64,000 nt of DNA from Balneola sp. MJW-20 (lineage in GTDB: Bacteria; Bacteroidota; Rhodothermia; Balneolales; Balneolaceae), in NCBI RefSeq assembly GCF_040811775.1, contig NZ_JBFNXW010000001.1, positions 806,001 through 870,000 of the forward strand, read 5' to 3'. Position 1 is the stretch's first letter. The number at the start of each line of letters is the position of its first letter. A program made the translations under genes and the position numbers. A model generated the notes under the pieces. The model was not told the DNA's origin. It worked only from the letters and a program-made list of their open reading frames with translations, and ran no database searches. Shown here one piece after another: positions 9,257 through 18,303 of the stretch.

Positions 9257-10512
9257 TGGATAAAAGTACACGCTATAAGATCTTCAATGATCCTATCCAC
9301 GGATTTATTACGGTTCCAAAAGGAACTATTCTCAGCCTGATTGATCACCCTTATGTTCAGAGACTTAGAAGAATACGGCAGCTCGGTCTTGGCTACCTCG
9401 TATTTCCTGCTGCAGAGCACTCCAGGTTTTCGCATGCTATCGGTGCTCTTGAATTGTGTCAGAGAGTGCTGAATTCCCTTCGAGAAAAAGACACAACGAT
9501 AAGTCAGAAAGAATATGAGGGCACGCTGATCGCAATCTTACTTCATGATGTAGGTCATGGTCCCTTATCTCATACCCTTGAACATACTCTGATAAAAGAC
9601 TTCAATCATGAGATGATGAGCCTGGCTATCATGAAAGAACTCAACAGAGAAATGAACGGTGCTCTGGATACGGCCATCGAGATCTTCACCAATCAGTATA
9701 AAAAACCTTTTTTGTATCAGCTAATCTCTTCCCAGCTGGATCTGGACCGGCTGGACTATTTAAGGAGAGACAGCTTCTTTACGGGGGTAAGTGAAGGTAC
9801 AGTGGGAATCAACCGGATCATAAAGACCATGAGGGTCTTTAACGGAAACATTGTGATCGAAAAGAAAGGGATCTATGCTGTTGAGAACTACATAATTGCC
9901 CGAAGGCTGATGTATATGCAGGTCTATCTCCATAAAACGGTACTAAGTGCCGATTTTCTGCTCCGGGGCATCTTTAAAAGGGTCAGGGATATTATCGACA
10001 GCGGGAATGAGATCAGTTATGCTTCCGAATCATTAAAGTACTTTCTTACCAAGCAACCTTCTGCCAGAAGTAATATTTCAAAGGAAGTTATCCGGCAGTA
10101 CATGCAGCTGGATGATCATGATATCTATCTAAGTATAAAAGAATGGGCCCATTCTGATGACATCATCCTAAAAGATCTGTGTACCCGGTTTTTAAACCGA
10201 ACGCTTTTCAGAACAACTTTTCTTAATAAGAAACCCACCAAAAAGCTGCTGGAAACAGTCCGGGAAAAAACCAGGCTACAGCTGAAGAAAGCCGGACTCC
10301 CCTCTGATGACAATACGCTATCCTATTATATGAATTTTGATAACAGCTTTACTGAGGCTTATAAGTATCAGCATGACAGTATATGGATACTGGACGGCGA
10401 GGAAGCTGTAGAGTTCTCAAAAGCAGCAGACACCAAAAATATTATTGCACTGGCAGAGCCGGTCGTAAAATATTACTGCAATCATCTCAAAGAGATAAAC
10501 AGCATTTCTTAG
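9256..10512 (+). CDS. HD-domain phosphohydrolase, dNTPase/SAMHD1-like family
   Basis: A 418-residue HD hydrolase that opens with the FNDPIHGFI motif typical of the SAMHD1/YwfO branch. The metal ligands are visible: His60 in RFSHAIGA, the His97-Asp98 pair in LLHDVGHGPLSH, and a later Asp in QLDLDRLDYLRRD (about residues 162-167). Characterised relatives hydrolyse dNTPs to deoxynucleoside and triphosphate. Its 3' end overlaps the convergent folA gene by four bases, beside thyA, so the setting also concerns deoxynucleotides. The dNTPase activity is inferred from the family, not shown. Confidence 0.9.
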   Translation: MDKSTRYKIFNDPIHGFITVPKGTILSLIDHPYVQRLRRIRQLGLGYLVFPAAEHSRFSHAIGALELCQRVLNSLREKDTTISQKEYEGTLIAILLHDVGHGPLSHTLEHTLIKDFNHEMMSLAIMKELNREMNGALDTAIEIFTNQYKKPFLYQLISSQLDLDRLDYLRRDSFFTGVSEGTVGINRIIKTMRVFNGNIVIEKKGIYAVENYIIARRLMYMQVYLHKTVLSADFLLRGIFKRVRDIIDSGNEISYASESLKYFLTKQPSARSNISKEVIRQYMQLDDHDIYLSIKEWAHSDDIILKDLCTRFLNRTLFRTTFLNKKPTKKLLETVREKTRLQLKKAGLPSDDNTLSYYMNFDNSFTEAYKYQHDSIWILDGEEAVEFSKAADTKNIIALAEPVVKYYCNHLKEINSIS

Positions 10513-10988
10513 TAGGTATATTTTATTCTACTATAAGTAATGAATGACAGATCATCGTGATCTTCTCTCTCCGTTTCTTTCCATATGTCCCCGATCTGAT
10601 CCCGGTATTCCGGAAAGAAAACATCTCCTTCATACTTTTTATGAACTTCAGTGATGATCATACGGTCTGCCTTTTCCAGCGCCTCACGATATACCACTCC
10701 CCCTCCAATAATAAATACCTCATCCTCTTCCACCGATTCGAGAGCTTTATCCAGTGAATCATAGGTGTCTACATGATCGTAATTTTTGGTAGTAGACAAA
10801 ACAATGTTTCTTCTGCCGGGCAATGGTGTTTCACCCAGTTCTTCAAAGACCCCTCTTCCCATGATCATAGTACCGCCCATGGTTGTCTTCTTAAAGTGTT
10901 TCAGATCTTCAGGATATCGCCAGGGTAGTCCTCCGTCCTTACCAATCACTAAATTCGGATCATGTGCAGCAATAACTGTGATCGTCAT
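10509..10988 (-). CDS. folA: Dihydrofolate reductase
   Basis: A 159-residue DHFR reducing dihydrofolate to tetrahydrofolate with NADPH. The active-site segment GGLPWRYPEDLKHFK contains the conserved Asp28. The NADPH-binding elements are MIMGRGVFEELG, PLPGRRNIVLS and EVFIIGGG. It is coupled to thyA, whose stop overlaps its start (ATGA, 10985-10988). This makes sense because thymidylate synthase generates the dihydrofolate that this enzyme recycles. Its last codons overlap the convergent HD phosphohydrolase gene. Confidence 0.97.
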   Translation of the reverse strand: MTITVIAAHDPNLVIGKDGGLPWRYPEDLKHFKKTTMGGTMIMGRGVFEELGETPLPGRRNIVLSTTKNYDHVDTYDSLDKALESVEEDEVFIIGGGVVYREALEKADRMIITEVHKKYEGDVFFPEYRDQIGDIWKETEREDHDDLSFITYSRIKYTY

Positions 10989-11833
10989 ACTGCAACTTCG
11001 AATTTTATGGATGGATGTGGATTGTAGTTCTCAAGAGTGAAGTCCTCAAAAGTAAGCTCATCTACCGGCTTGTTTGCAATTTTTAGAGTGGGAAGCGGTC
11101 TTGGCTCTCTGGTCAGCTGTTCTTTAAGTCCCTCAACATGATTCTCGTAGATATGAGCATCAACGATGGTATGTGCAAAAGTACCGGGCTCGAGTCCTAC
11201 TTCCTGCGCTACTGCCATAGTAAGAGCAGAATAACAGGCCAGGTTAAAAGGAATTCCCAGTGCTACATCACCAGATCTCTGCGTAAGATGACAATTCAAC
11301 TTACCGTCAGCTACATTAAATATATACATCAGATGACAGGGTGGTAATGCCATTTCATGCAAAAGACCGGGGTGCCAGGCGCTCACGACGATCCTTCTTG
11401 AATTAGGGTTGGTCTTCAGCATATCAATTGCACGCTGAACCTGGTCAAACTCTTTCTGAACCCAGCATTCTTTTTCAATGGCAGAACCATTTCCTTCAAA
11501 GCGAACCTCTTCCTTTTCAAAGTAAGGGAATCGTCTCCACATAACCGGATAGATCGGACCCACATGCCCTTCCTCATCCGCCCATGCGTCCCAGATATGG
11601 CAATCATTCTCATCACGCAGCCATCGTATGTGATCTTCTCCACGCAAGTACCAAAGGAGTTCGAGGATCACTGAGCGGAAAAAAACCTTTTTCGTAGTAA
11701 GCAGAGGAAATCCCTCTGAGAGATCGACCTTATAGAATTCTGAAAAATTGGATATGGTATCGGTACCGGTTCGGTTCTCCTTTCTGACACCATTTTCTAA
11801 AACACTTTCAACCAGGTCTAAATATGCTTTCAT
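10985..11833 (-). CDS. thyA: Thymidylate synthase ThyA, with atypical YPVMWR motif and an insert
   Basis: Methylates dUMP to dTMP using methylene-tetrahydrofolate. The catalytic Cys166 lies in PPCHL, the phosphate- and dUMP-binding segment is QRSGDVALGIPFN, and the DAHIYENHVE motif and C-terminal EVAV are present. At 282 residues it is longer than the usual ~264, with extra sequence around residues 103-126. The conserved Y-G-x-Q-W-R segment reads YPVMWR (95-100). All catalytic residues appear intact, so I expect it to be active. It sits upstream of folA with a four-base overlap and 14 bases after mgtE. Confidence 0.95.
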   Translation of the reverse strand: MKAYLDLVESVLENGVRKENRTGTDTISNFSEFYKVDLSEGFPLLTTKKVFFRSVILELLWYLRGEDHIRWLRDENDCHIWDAWADEEGHVGPIYPVMWRRFPYFEKEEVRFEGNGSAIEKECWVQKEFDQVQRAIDMLKTNPNSRRIVVSAWHPGLLHEMALPPCHLMYIFNVADGKLNCHLTQRSGDVALGIPFNLACYSALTMAVAQEVGLEPGTFAHTIVDAHIYENHVEGLKEQLTREPRPLPTLKIANKPVDELTFEDFTLENYNPHPSIKFEVAV

Positions 11834-11847
11834 TGATATATTATGAT

Positions 11848-13230
11848 TTAAAGTAATACTCCTTTAAGCAGAAATGCTGCTATTGAAAAATAGATTATTA
11901 TTCCCGTAACATCTACCAAAGTTGCCACAAAAGGTGCAGAAGTTACGGCCGGATCGAGGTTTACTTTTGTAAGAATAAACGGTAGCATTGCACCGCTCAT
12001 ATTTCCGAAAAGGATCACGCCAAGCAGGCTTAGCCCTATGGCAACCGAGGTAAGGATCAGGGGTTCAGCCAGTTCCTGTCCCTGCATGATCCCGAACAAA
12101 GAGGTCATGATCACACCCAGTACCCCGATCAGGGCTCCCAGCATGAGTCCGGATAATAATTCTCTTTTTAAGATCTTTTTCCAGTCATTGGATCTGATAT
12201 CATCGGTAGCCAGTGCACGTATGATCAATGTTGCAGCCTGAGATCCTGAATTACCTCCGCTGGAGATGATCATCGGTATAAAGAGGGATAGCAAAACGGC
12301 TCCTGCAATAACTGATTCATAAGCACTCATCGCCGTTACTGTCAGCATCTGTCCCACAAATAAAAGGATCAGCCACCTGACCCTCTTTTTTACCATTCCG
12401 GTAACAGAAGTCTGGGAATAGTAATCATCCAGTGCATCCATACCTGCCATTTTCTGCATATCCTCAGTAGTCTCTTCTTCAGCTACATCAATGATATCAT
12501 CAACTGTCACGATTCCCACCAGCACGCCATCCGTATCAACGACTGGCAGAGCCACACGGTCGTATTTAGCAAACATCTTAACCGCTTCTTCCTGATCATC
12601 ATAAACGGATAATGCTTCAAAAGAACGATCCATGAGAGACTCTATAGTGTCATCGGTCTCAGCCAGAATCAGACGGGTGATCCTTAAGTCATCGATCAGG
12701 TGTTCACTGTCGTCTACCACATAAATCACGTTCAGCGTTTCTGCGATCTCTCCGTACTTACGGATATGCTTCATACTTCGCTCAATGGTCCAGTCCGATT
12801 TAATACGAACATACCTGGGCGTCATCAGCCTTCCTACTGTTTCTTCCGGATAACCCAGGATCTTCTTGATTTGAACCTGTTCCTGAGGGTCTATGGAATT
12901 CATTACCCTTTGAGTCAGATGACCCGGAAGCTCTTCCAGAATTGCGACCTGTTCATCCGGTTCCAGGTTGCTCATCACATCATTTAACTGCTGCCTGCTA
13001 AACAACTCAAGCAGCTCAACTCCTTTACCGGAAGGCATTGCGGCAAATACATCTGCCGCTACCGGCTTTTTCAGTAACCGGAATACAACCACGGCAATAT
13101 CACCCGGCAGCTCAATAAGAAGCTCCGCAATATCCTGTGAGGGAACATCCGTAAGAACATCCTTGAGACCTACCCAGTCTTTGGCCTCTATAAGTTCCTC
13201 AAATTCCGGTTTTATGAGTTGAATAAGCAT
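11848..13230 (-). CDS. mgtE: Magnesium transporter MgtE
   Basis: A 460-residue Mg2+ channel. The N-terminal superhelical MgtE domain (about 1-125) is followed by tandem CBS domains (about 130-250; the second includes LPVVDTDGVLVGIVTVDDIIDV) and a connecting helix. A membrane domain of five helices (about 280-457) carries the conserved SSGGNSGSQ pore segment. Cytoplasmic Mg2+ binding to the CBS and N domains closes the channel in characterised homologues. No Mg2+ riboswitch is visible in the 80 bases upstream. It lies within the fab-rnc-thyA-folA run. Confidence 0.96.
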   Translation of the reverse strand: MLIQLIKPEFEELIEAKDWVGLKDVLTDVPSQDIAELLIELPGDIAVVVFRLLKKPVAADVFAAMPSGKGVELLELFSRQQLNDVMSNLEPDEQVAILEELPGHLTQRVMNSIDPQEQVQIKKILGYPEETVGRLMTPRYVRIKSDWTIERSMKHIRKYGEIAETLNVIYVVDDSEHLIDDLRITRLILAETDDTIESLMDRSFEALSVYDDQEEAVKMFAKYDRVALPVVDTDGVLVGIVTVDDIIDVAEEETTEDMQKMAGMDALDDYYSQTSVTGMVKKRVRWLILLFVGQMLTVTAMSAYESVIAGAVLLSLFIPMIISSGGNSGSQAATLIIRALATDDIRSNDWKKILKRELLSGLMLGALIGVLGVIMTSLFGIMQGQELAEPLILTSVAIGLSLLGVILFGNMSGAMLPFILTKVNLDPAVTSAPFVATLVDVTGIIIYFSIAAFLLKGVLL

Positions 13231-13310
13231 GACTTAATCTGTGATTAATACTCTGCTGTATCGGTGATGACAGGATCGAACATTAATGATCAAAAAACAA
13301 ATATCAATTG

Positions 13311-14048
13311 CTATTGAAGGGCGTCCAGAGCCTCTTTCGCAGCTGCCTGCTCTGCCTTCTTTTTGCTCTTTCCGGTACCTGTACCGAGGGTATCCTCTCC
13401 GATTTTTACTGCTACCTCAAAAGTCCGGTCGTGGCCCGGACCGGTTTCTGTGATCAGCTGATAATCGGGCATTGCAAGTTTCTTTGCCTGAGTATATTCC
13501 AGCAGAGCACTTTTATAGTTATCCACCGTATTGATGAGTTCATCCAGATCAAGATGATTTTCTATAACTCTCTCCACGAATTCATATGCTTTTTCATAGC
13601 CGTTAGTGATATAGATCGCAGCAATGATCGATTCAAAAACATCAGCCATGATGTTTTTGGTAACTTTGTTTTTTGAGGTTCTTTCCCCGAATTCCATCAG
13701 GTTATCTATACCCAGCCTGGCTGTTAGTTTGCTAAGCGTCTCACCTCGTACCAGCTTAGCCCTGATCTTTGTAAGAAATCCTTCGTTTGCTTTAGGATAT
13801 ACCTGAAATAAAATTTCTGCCGCAATAAGATCGAGAACAGCATCCCCCAGGAACTCAAGTCTTTCGTAGGAGTCATAGCTTTCATACTCGTCTTTTGAGA
13901 TCGTGGACCTGTGACGAAGGGCTTTCAGATATAAAGAAGGATCATCGATCGTGAGACCAATGATCCTTTCTAAATTTTCAATTCGTACTTGTAATTCAGG
14001 ATCAAGATCCGATTTTTTCTTGACAATAGACCTGAACCACTGAATCAT
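13311..14048 (-). CDS. rnc: Ribonuclease III
   Basis: A 245-residue dsRNA endonuclease for rRNA and mRNA processing. The RNase III signature is ERLEFLGDAVLDL, the second acidic site is in DVFESIIAAIY, and a dsRNA-binding domain follows from about residue 170 (DYKSALLEYTQ to AAAKEALDAL). An in-frame start at 14117 would overlap fabF by 59 bases. I prefer the ATG at 14048 (MIQWFRS), 10 bases past the fabF stop. The fabF-rnc order is common in bacteria. Confidence 0.95.
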   Translation of the reverse strand: MIQWFRSIVKKKSDLDPELQVRIENLERIIGLTIDDPSLYLKALRHRSTISKDEYESYDSYERLEFLGDAVLDLIAAEILFQVYPKANEGFLTKIRAKLVRGETLSKLTARLGIDNLMEFGERTSKNKVTKNIMADVFESIIAAIYITNGYEKAYEFVERVIENHLDLDELINTVDNYKSALLEYTQAKKLAMPDYQLITETGPGHDRTFEVAVKIGEDTLGTGTGKSKKKAEQAAAKEALDALQ

Positions 14049-14058
14049 GCGCTTAGTA

Positions 14059-15303
14059 TCATTCCTTGAACTTCTTGAATACCAGAGTCGAATTATGTCC
14101 GCCAAAACCAAAGGCATTGTTCAGGGCATAATCCAGATCACGAACTACACTCTCATTTGCAGTGTAATTCAGATCACATTCCGGATCCGGTTCATTCAGG
14201 TTAATAGTCGGAGGAATCATCCCATGATAAATCGCCATCAATGTGGCTATAGACTCAATAGCTCCTGCCGCGCCTAAAGTATGGCCGTGCATGGATTTAG
14301 TTGAATTGAGATTTATATCATAAGCGTGATCTCCAAATACTTTCTTGATCGTATTGGTCTCCGCAATATCACCTAATGGCGTGGATGTCCCATGCATATT
14401 GATATGCCCTACATCAGTAGGTTTAATGCCCGCTGATTTCATGGCATTAGTCATAGCAAGGATCACCCCATTTCCTTCCGGGTCGGGAGCAGTGATGTGA
14501 TAAGCATCTGCAGAGAAACCGTATCCTACGATCTCACCATAGATCCTTGCACCACGCTTTTTAGCTGACTCATACTCCTCAAGGAACATGATCCCGGAGC
14601 CTTCTCCGAGAACGAATCCGTCTCTTGTCTTATCAAAGGGACGGGAAGCCGTTTCCGGATCGTCGTTCCTTGTAGACATTGCCTTCATGGCATTGAATCC
14701 GGAGATACCAATCTTAGTTACCGGAGCTTCCGTTCCGCCTGATACGGCGTAGTCAGCCTGACCGTAACGAATGGTATCATAAGCTAAACCTATATTATGA
14801 GAACCTGTTGCGCAGGCTGAAACCGCACAATAATTGGGGCCCCGGAAACCGTGCCGGATGGAGATCTGACCTGAAATAATATCAGGGATCAGCATGGGTA
14901 TAAAGAAAGGGGAAACACCACGGGGTCCGTGCTCATGGAATGAGACCGACTGTTCGTAAAATGTTTCCATTCCTCCTATACCCGTTCCAACCAGAACCGC
15001 TACCCTGTCCTTATCTATCTGATCCAGATCAATTTTACTATCCTCAATAGCTTCCTGAGACGCAATAAGTCCGTACTGGGCAACTTTGTCCAGCCTGCGG
15101 GCTTCCTTGCGCTCAAAATAATTTTGAGAATCATAATCCTCGATCTGAGCAGCGAATTTGGTAGCGAAGTCTGTAGTGTCGAAATGTTCAACATTGCGAA
15201 CTCCACTTTTCCCGGAAATCAAACCGTTCCAGAAATCAGGTGCAGTTTTTCCCAGGGGAGTGAATGCACCGATCCCGGTAATAACGACTCTGCGAGTACT
15301 CAT
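14059..15303 (-). CDS. fabF: 3-oxoacyl-[ACP] synthase II
   Basis: A 414-residue condensing enzyme that elongates acyl-ACP with malonyl-ACP. The catalytic Cys164 is in VSACATGSHN. The two active-site histidines are in MHGTSTPLGD and MHGHTLGAAGAIE. A thiolase fold spans the full length. It follows acpP by about 20 bases in the fatty-acid cluster and precedes rnc. Confidence 0.97.
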   Translation of the reverse strand: MSTRRVVITGIGAFTPLGKTAPDFWNGLISGKSGVRNVEHFDTTDFATKFAAQIEDYDSQNYFERKEARRLDKVAQYGLIASQEAIEDSKIDLDQIDKDRVAVLVGTGIGGMETFYEQSVSFHEHGPRGVSPFFIPMLIPDIISGQISIRHGFRGPNYCAVSACATGSHNIGLAYDTIRYGQADYAVSGGTEAPVTKIGISGFNAMKAMSTRNDDPETASRPFDKTRDGFVLGEGSGIMFLEEYESAKKRGARIYGEIVGYGFSADAYHITAPDPEGNGVILAMTNAMKSAGIKPTDVGHINMHGTSTPLGDIAETNTIKKVFGDHAYDINLNSTKSMHGHTLGAAGAIESIATLMAIYHGMIPPTINLNEPDPECDLNYTANESVVRDLDYALNNAFGFGGHNSTLVFKKFKE

Positions 15304-15325
15304 ATATAGGGGTATAATAAGTTAA

Positions 15326-15565
15326 TTAAGATAATTTGCCGGAAAGGTAAGTAACAGCATCACCTACAGTAGCAATATTTTCAGCATCTTCATCAGGAAT
15401 AGAAAGGTCGAATTCTTTTTCGAATTCCATGATGAGCTCAACGGTATCGAGTGAGTCAGCACCCAGATCGTTTGTGAAGTTAGCATCAGCTACAACTTCT
15501 GATTCATCAACACCAAGTTTATCAACGATAATTGCTTTTACTTTTGATTCTACGTCTTGTGACAT
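15326..15565 (-). CDS. acpP: Acyl carrier protein
   Basis: A 79-residue acidic ACP. The phosphopantetheine attachment Ser38 lies in the [13 protein letters not shown] motif. It carries growing acyl chains for FabD, FabH, FabG, FabF and PlsX, all encoded beside it. The ~94 bases between fabG and acpP leave room for a separate promoter or mRNA processing, as is common because ACP is needed in large amounts. Confidence 0.98.
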   Translation of the reverse strand: MSQDVESKVKAIIVDKLGVDESEVVADANFTNDLGADSLDTVELIMEFEKEFDLSIPDEDAENIATVGDAVTYLSGKLS

Positions 15566-15659
15566 ATTTTTGTCCTGTTCAGTTCTTAGTTAGCAGTTAA
15601 ATATTTTCTTAAGATAAGAGATTTAAACCAAAAAATTCAGTGGTCTGTATTCTCTCATT

Positions 15660-16409
15660 TTACATGGCCATTCCACCATCCACACGTATCACCTCTCCGG
15701 TGATATATGTACTCCAGTCGGAGGCCAAAAATGCAACAGCCTGAGCAACCTCTTCAGGATTACCGGCTCTGCCCAGTGGAGTTTCTGATTTAATTCCTTC
15801 CAGTACTTTTTCATCGAGTTCTCCGGTCATATCGGTTAGAATATAACCGGGAGCGACTACATTCGCCCGTATGTTACGGCTAGCCAATTCTTTGGCATAA
15901 GATTTTGTAAAGCCAATAATCCCTGCTTTAGAAGCAGCATAATTGCTTTGTCCGGCATTTCCGGATATTCCCACAACAGAAGATATGTTGATGATCGAGC
16001 CACCGCGATTTCTCATCATCGGCTTGGCAGCTGCTTTGGAATAATTAAAGATGCTCTTGAGATTGGTGGTGATGACATCATCCCACTGCTCTTCACTCAT
16101 CCTGAGAATCAGATTATCCCGGGTGATGCCTGCATTATTCACGATCACATCGATCTTGCCCCAGTCATCCACAATATCAGCGATTACTTCTTCTGCTCTG
16201 TCAAAATCCACTGCGTCAGCCTGTATGGCTTTGGACCTTACGCCCATTGCAATGATCTCATCACGAACTTTTTCTGCCGCTTCGGAAGATCGTGCATAGG
16301 TGATTGCCACATCAGCTCCGAGGCCTGCCAGTTCAAGAGCGATCGATTTTCCGATCCCGCGGCTTCCGCCGGTTACCAGGCAGCTTTTTCCTTCTAGTGT
16401 TAAACTCAT
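15660..16409 (-). CDS. fabG: 3-oxoacyl-[ACP] reductase
   Basis: A 249-residue short-chain dehydrogenase that reduces 3-ketoacyl-ACP with NADPH. The Rossmann motif TGGSRGIGKSIA is near residue 13-24, NNAG at about 91-94, and the catalytic Ser-Tyr-Lys includes SNYAASK (Tyr157, Lys161). It lies one base after fabD, so the two are probably coupled. The C-terminal GEVIRVDGGMAM is typical of FabG. Confidence 0.97.
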   Translation of the reverse strand: MSLTLEGKSCLVTGGSRGIGKSIALELAGLGADVAITYARSSEAAEKVRDEIIAMGVRSKAIQADAVDFDRAEEVIADIVDDWGKIDVIVNNAGITRDNLILRMSEEQWDDVITTNLKSIFNYSKAAAKPMMRNRGGSIINISSVVGISGNAGQSNYAASKAGIIGFTKSYAKELASRNIRANVVAPGYILTDMTGELDEKVLEGIKSETPLGRAGNPEEVAQAVAFLASDWSTYITGEVIRVDGGMAM

Positions 16410-16410
16410 C

Positions 16411-17298
16411 TTATTGGTGTCCTGAAATAGTTACGTCTTTCAATGTTCTTTTAACCAGTCCCTGTAATACTTTTCCGGGTCCACATTCCACATACTCTTC
16501 TGCCCCGCTGTCTTTCATATTCAGCAGAGTCTGAGTCCATCTAACAGGATTCAAAAGCTGATCCAGCAGATTCGAGCGTATCTCTTCCGGATCACTGGTA
16601 GCCTTTGCCGTAAAGTTGCTGTAAATAGGACACTCAGGAGTGTTGATCTCCAGCTTTTCCAGCTGATCTTTGAGACCATCATAAGCATCCTGCATCAGGG
16701 ATGAATGAAAAGCTCCGCTAACCGGCAGTAATTTGGCCATTCTGGCACCATTCTCTTTAGCCAGTTCAACAGCTTTTTCCACGGCCTCAAGATATCCGGA
16801 GATCACCAGTTGACCGGGACAGTTATAGTTAGCTGCAATGACTTCTTTACCGGTGGCTTCAGTGGCATCTGCACAAACTTTTTCTACTGCCTCATCATCC
16901 ATTCCGATCACGGCAGCCATGGTACCCGGATTATCTGTTCCTGCCTTCTGCATTAATTCTCCGCGCCGGCGAACTACTTTCAGAGCTTCTTCAAAAGAAA
17001 CTGCTCCACAGGCTACCAGAGCTGAAAATTCACCCAGACTATGACCGGCAACCATATCCGGTTTTTCGCCCAATGTCTTAAACAAAGCTACAGAATGAAC
17101 AAAAATAGCCGGTTGAGTGTATTCTGTCTGCCTTAAGGTATCTTCAGGTCCTTCAAACATGATCTCTTTAAGGTCGATGCCCAGAATGTCGTTAGCTTTG
17201 TCCACATATTCCGCAAACACAGGGTCAGCATCATAATGATCTTTGCCCATTCCTACAGATTGTGATCCTTGTCCCGGAAATAAATATGCTTTACTCAT
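16411..17298 (-). CDS. fabD: Malonyl CoA-[ACP] transacylase
   Basis: A 295-residue enzyme that moves malonyl from CoA to ACP. It opens with FPGQGSQ, the nucleophile Ser87 is in AGHSLGE, and the partner His is in SGAFHSSLM (about residue 196). It sits one base downstream of fabH and one base upstream of fabG in the cluster. Confidence 0.97.
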   Translation of the reverse strand: MSKAYLFPGQGSQSVGMGKDHYDADPVFAEYVDKANDILGIDLKEIMFEGPEDTLRQTEYTQPAIFVHSVALFKTLGEKPDMVAGHSLGEFSALVACGAVSFEEALKVVRRRGELMQKAGTDNPGTMAAVIGMDDEAVEKVCADATEATGKEVIAANYNCPGQLVISGYLEAVEKAVELAKENGARMAKLLPVSGAFHSSLMQDAYDGLKDQLEKLEINTPECPIYSNFTAKATSDPEEIRSNLLDQLLNPVRWTQTLLNMKDSGAEEYVECGPGKVLQGLVKRTLKDVTISGHQ

Positions 17299-17299
17299 A

Positions 17300-18289
17300 T
17301 TAAATAGCCCACTTTAAATAAATTGCGCCCCAAGTAAATCCACCGCCGAAAGCTGATAATATGATATTATCACCCTTATTCAGCTGATCTTTCCAATCGT
17401 AAAGGCAGAGCGGGATCGTCGCAGCGGTCGTATTTCCGTACTTATTGATATTGATCATCACCTTTTCATTGGATAAGCCCATGCGACGTGCTGTAGCATC
17501 GATAATTCTGAGATTAGCCTGATGCGGAACCAACCAGGCCACATCTTCAGGATCCAGATCATTTTTTTCCATGATCTCAAGACTTACATCCGCCATGCCC
17601 ATAGTGGCTTTTTTAAAGACAGCCTTTCCGTCTTGTTTAATAAAATGGTCTTTGTTGGCTACTGTTTCTGCAGTTGCAGGGTTAAGTGAACCTCCGGCAG
17701 GCTGATACAGGCTGCAATTGATATCCCCTTCCGTGTAATGAACATGGTCTATGATACCGTTCTCATCATCGGAAGCTTCCAGAAGAACAGCCCCGGCTCC
17801 GTCTCCGAATAAGATACAGGTAGTTCGGTCGGTGTAATCTATGATAGAGCTCATCTTATCAGCACCGATAACTAAAACTTTTTTAGCTCTGCCGGACTCG
17901 ATATACATTGAACCGGTAGTAAGAGCATATAAAAAGCCTGAGCATGCAGCCGAAAGGTCGAATGCAAAGGCATTCTCGGCACCAATACTATTCTGAACCA
18001 GACATGCGGTAGCAGGGAACAGATAATCAGGAGTTACTGTAGCCAGAATGATGAGGTCCACCTCATCTGCTTTTACGCCGGCGGCATCAAGCGCTTCCTG
18101 AGCGGCTTTTGCGCCCATATAGGCGGTTGCTTTGTCGGTATCTTTCAGAATTCTTCGTTCACTGATACCGGTTCGGGTGCGGATCCATTCATCGTTGGTT
18201 TCCACCATTCCCTCAAGCTCTTTGTTTGTCAGCTTGTAGTCAGGCAGATAATGCCCTACGGCGCTGATCTTAGCTCGCTTTAGTTCCAT
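17300..18289 (-). CDS. fabH: 3-oxoacyl-[ACP] synthase III
   Basis: A 329-residue initiating condensing enzyme joining an acyl-CoA primer to malonyl-ACP. The catalytic triad is visible: Cys116 in SAACSGFL, His in VPHQANLRI and Asn in NKYGNTTAATIP. It is 14 bases downstream of plsX. Whether the primer is acetyl-CoA or branched acyl-CoA cannot be read from the sequence. Confidence 0.96.
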   Translation of the reverse strand: MELKRAKISAVGHYLPDYKLTNKELEGMVETNDEWIRTRTGISERRILKDTDKATAYMGAKAAQEALDAAGVKADEVDLIILATVTPDYLFPATACLVQNSIGAENAFAFDLSAACSGFLYALTTGSMYIESGRAKKVLVIGADKMSSIIDYTDRTTCILFGDGAGAVLLEASDDENGIIDHVHYTEGDINCSLYQPAGGSLNPATAETVANKDHFIKQDGKAVFKKATMGMADVSLEIMEKNDLDPEDVAWLVPHQANLRIIDATARRMGLSNEKVMININKYGNTTAATIPLCLYDWKDQLNKGDNIILSAFGGGFTWGAIYLKWAI

Positions 18290-18303
18290 AAATAGGGGTA
18301 TGT

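Noticed and set aside
13231..13310. Possible Mg2+ riboswitch ahead of mgtE
   Set aside because: Only 80 bases are available and no M-box-like conserved structure is visible.
15948..16397. 149-codon plus-strand frame opposite fabG
   Set aside because: Antisense shadow of fabG with Cys/His/Ile-rich, non-protein-like composition.
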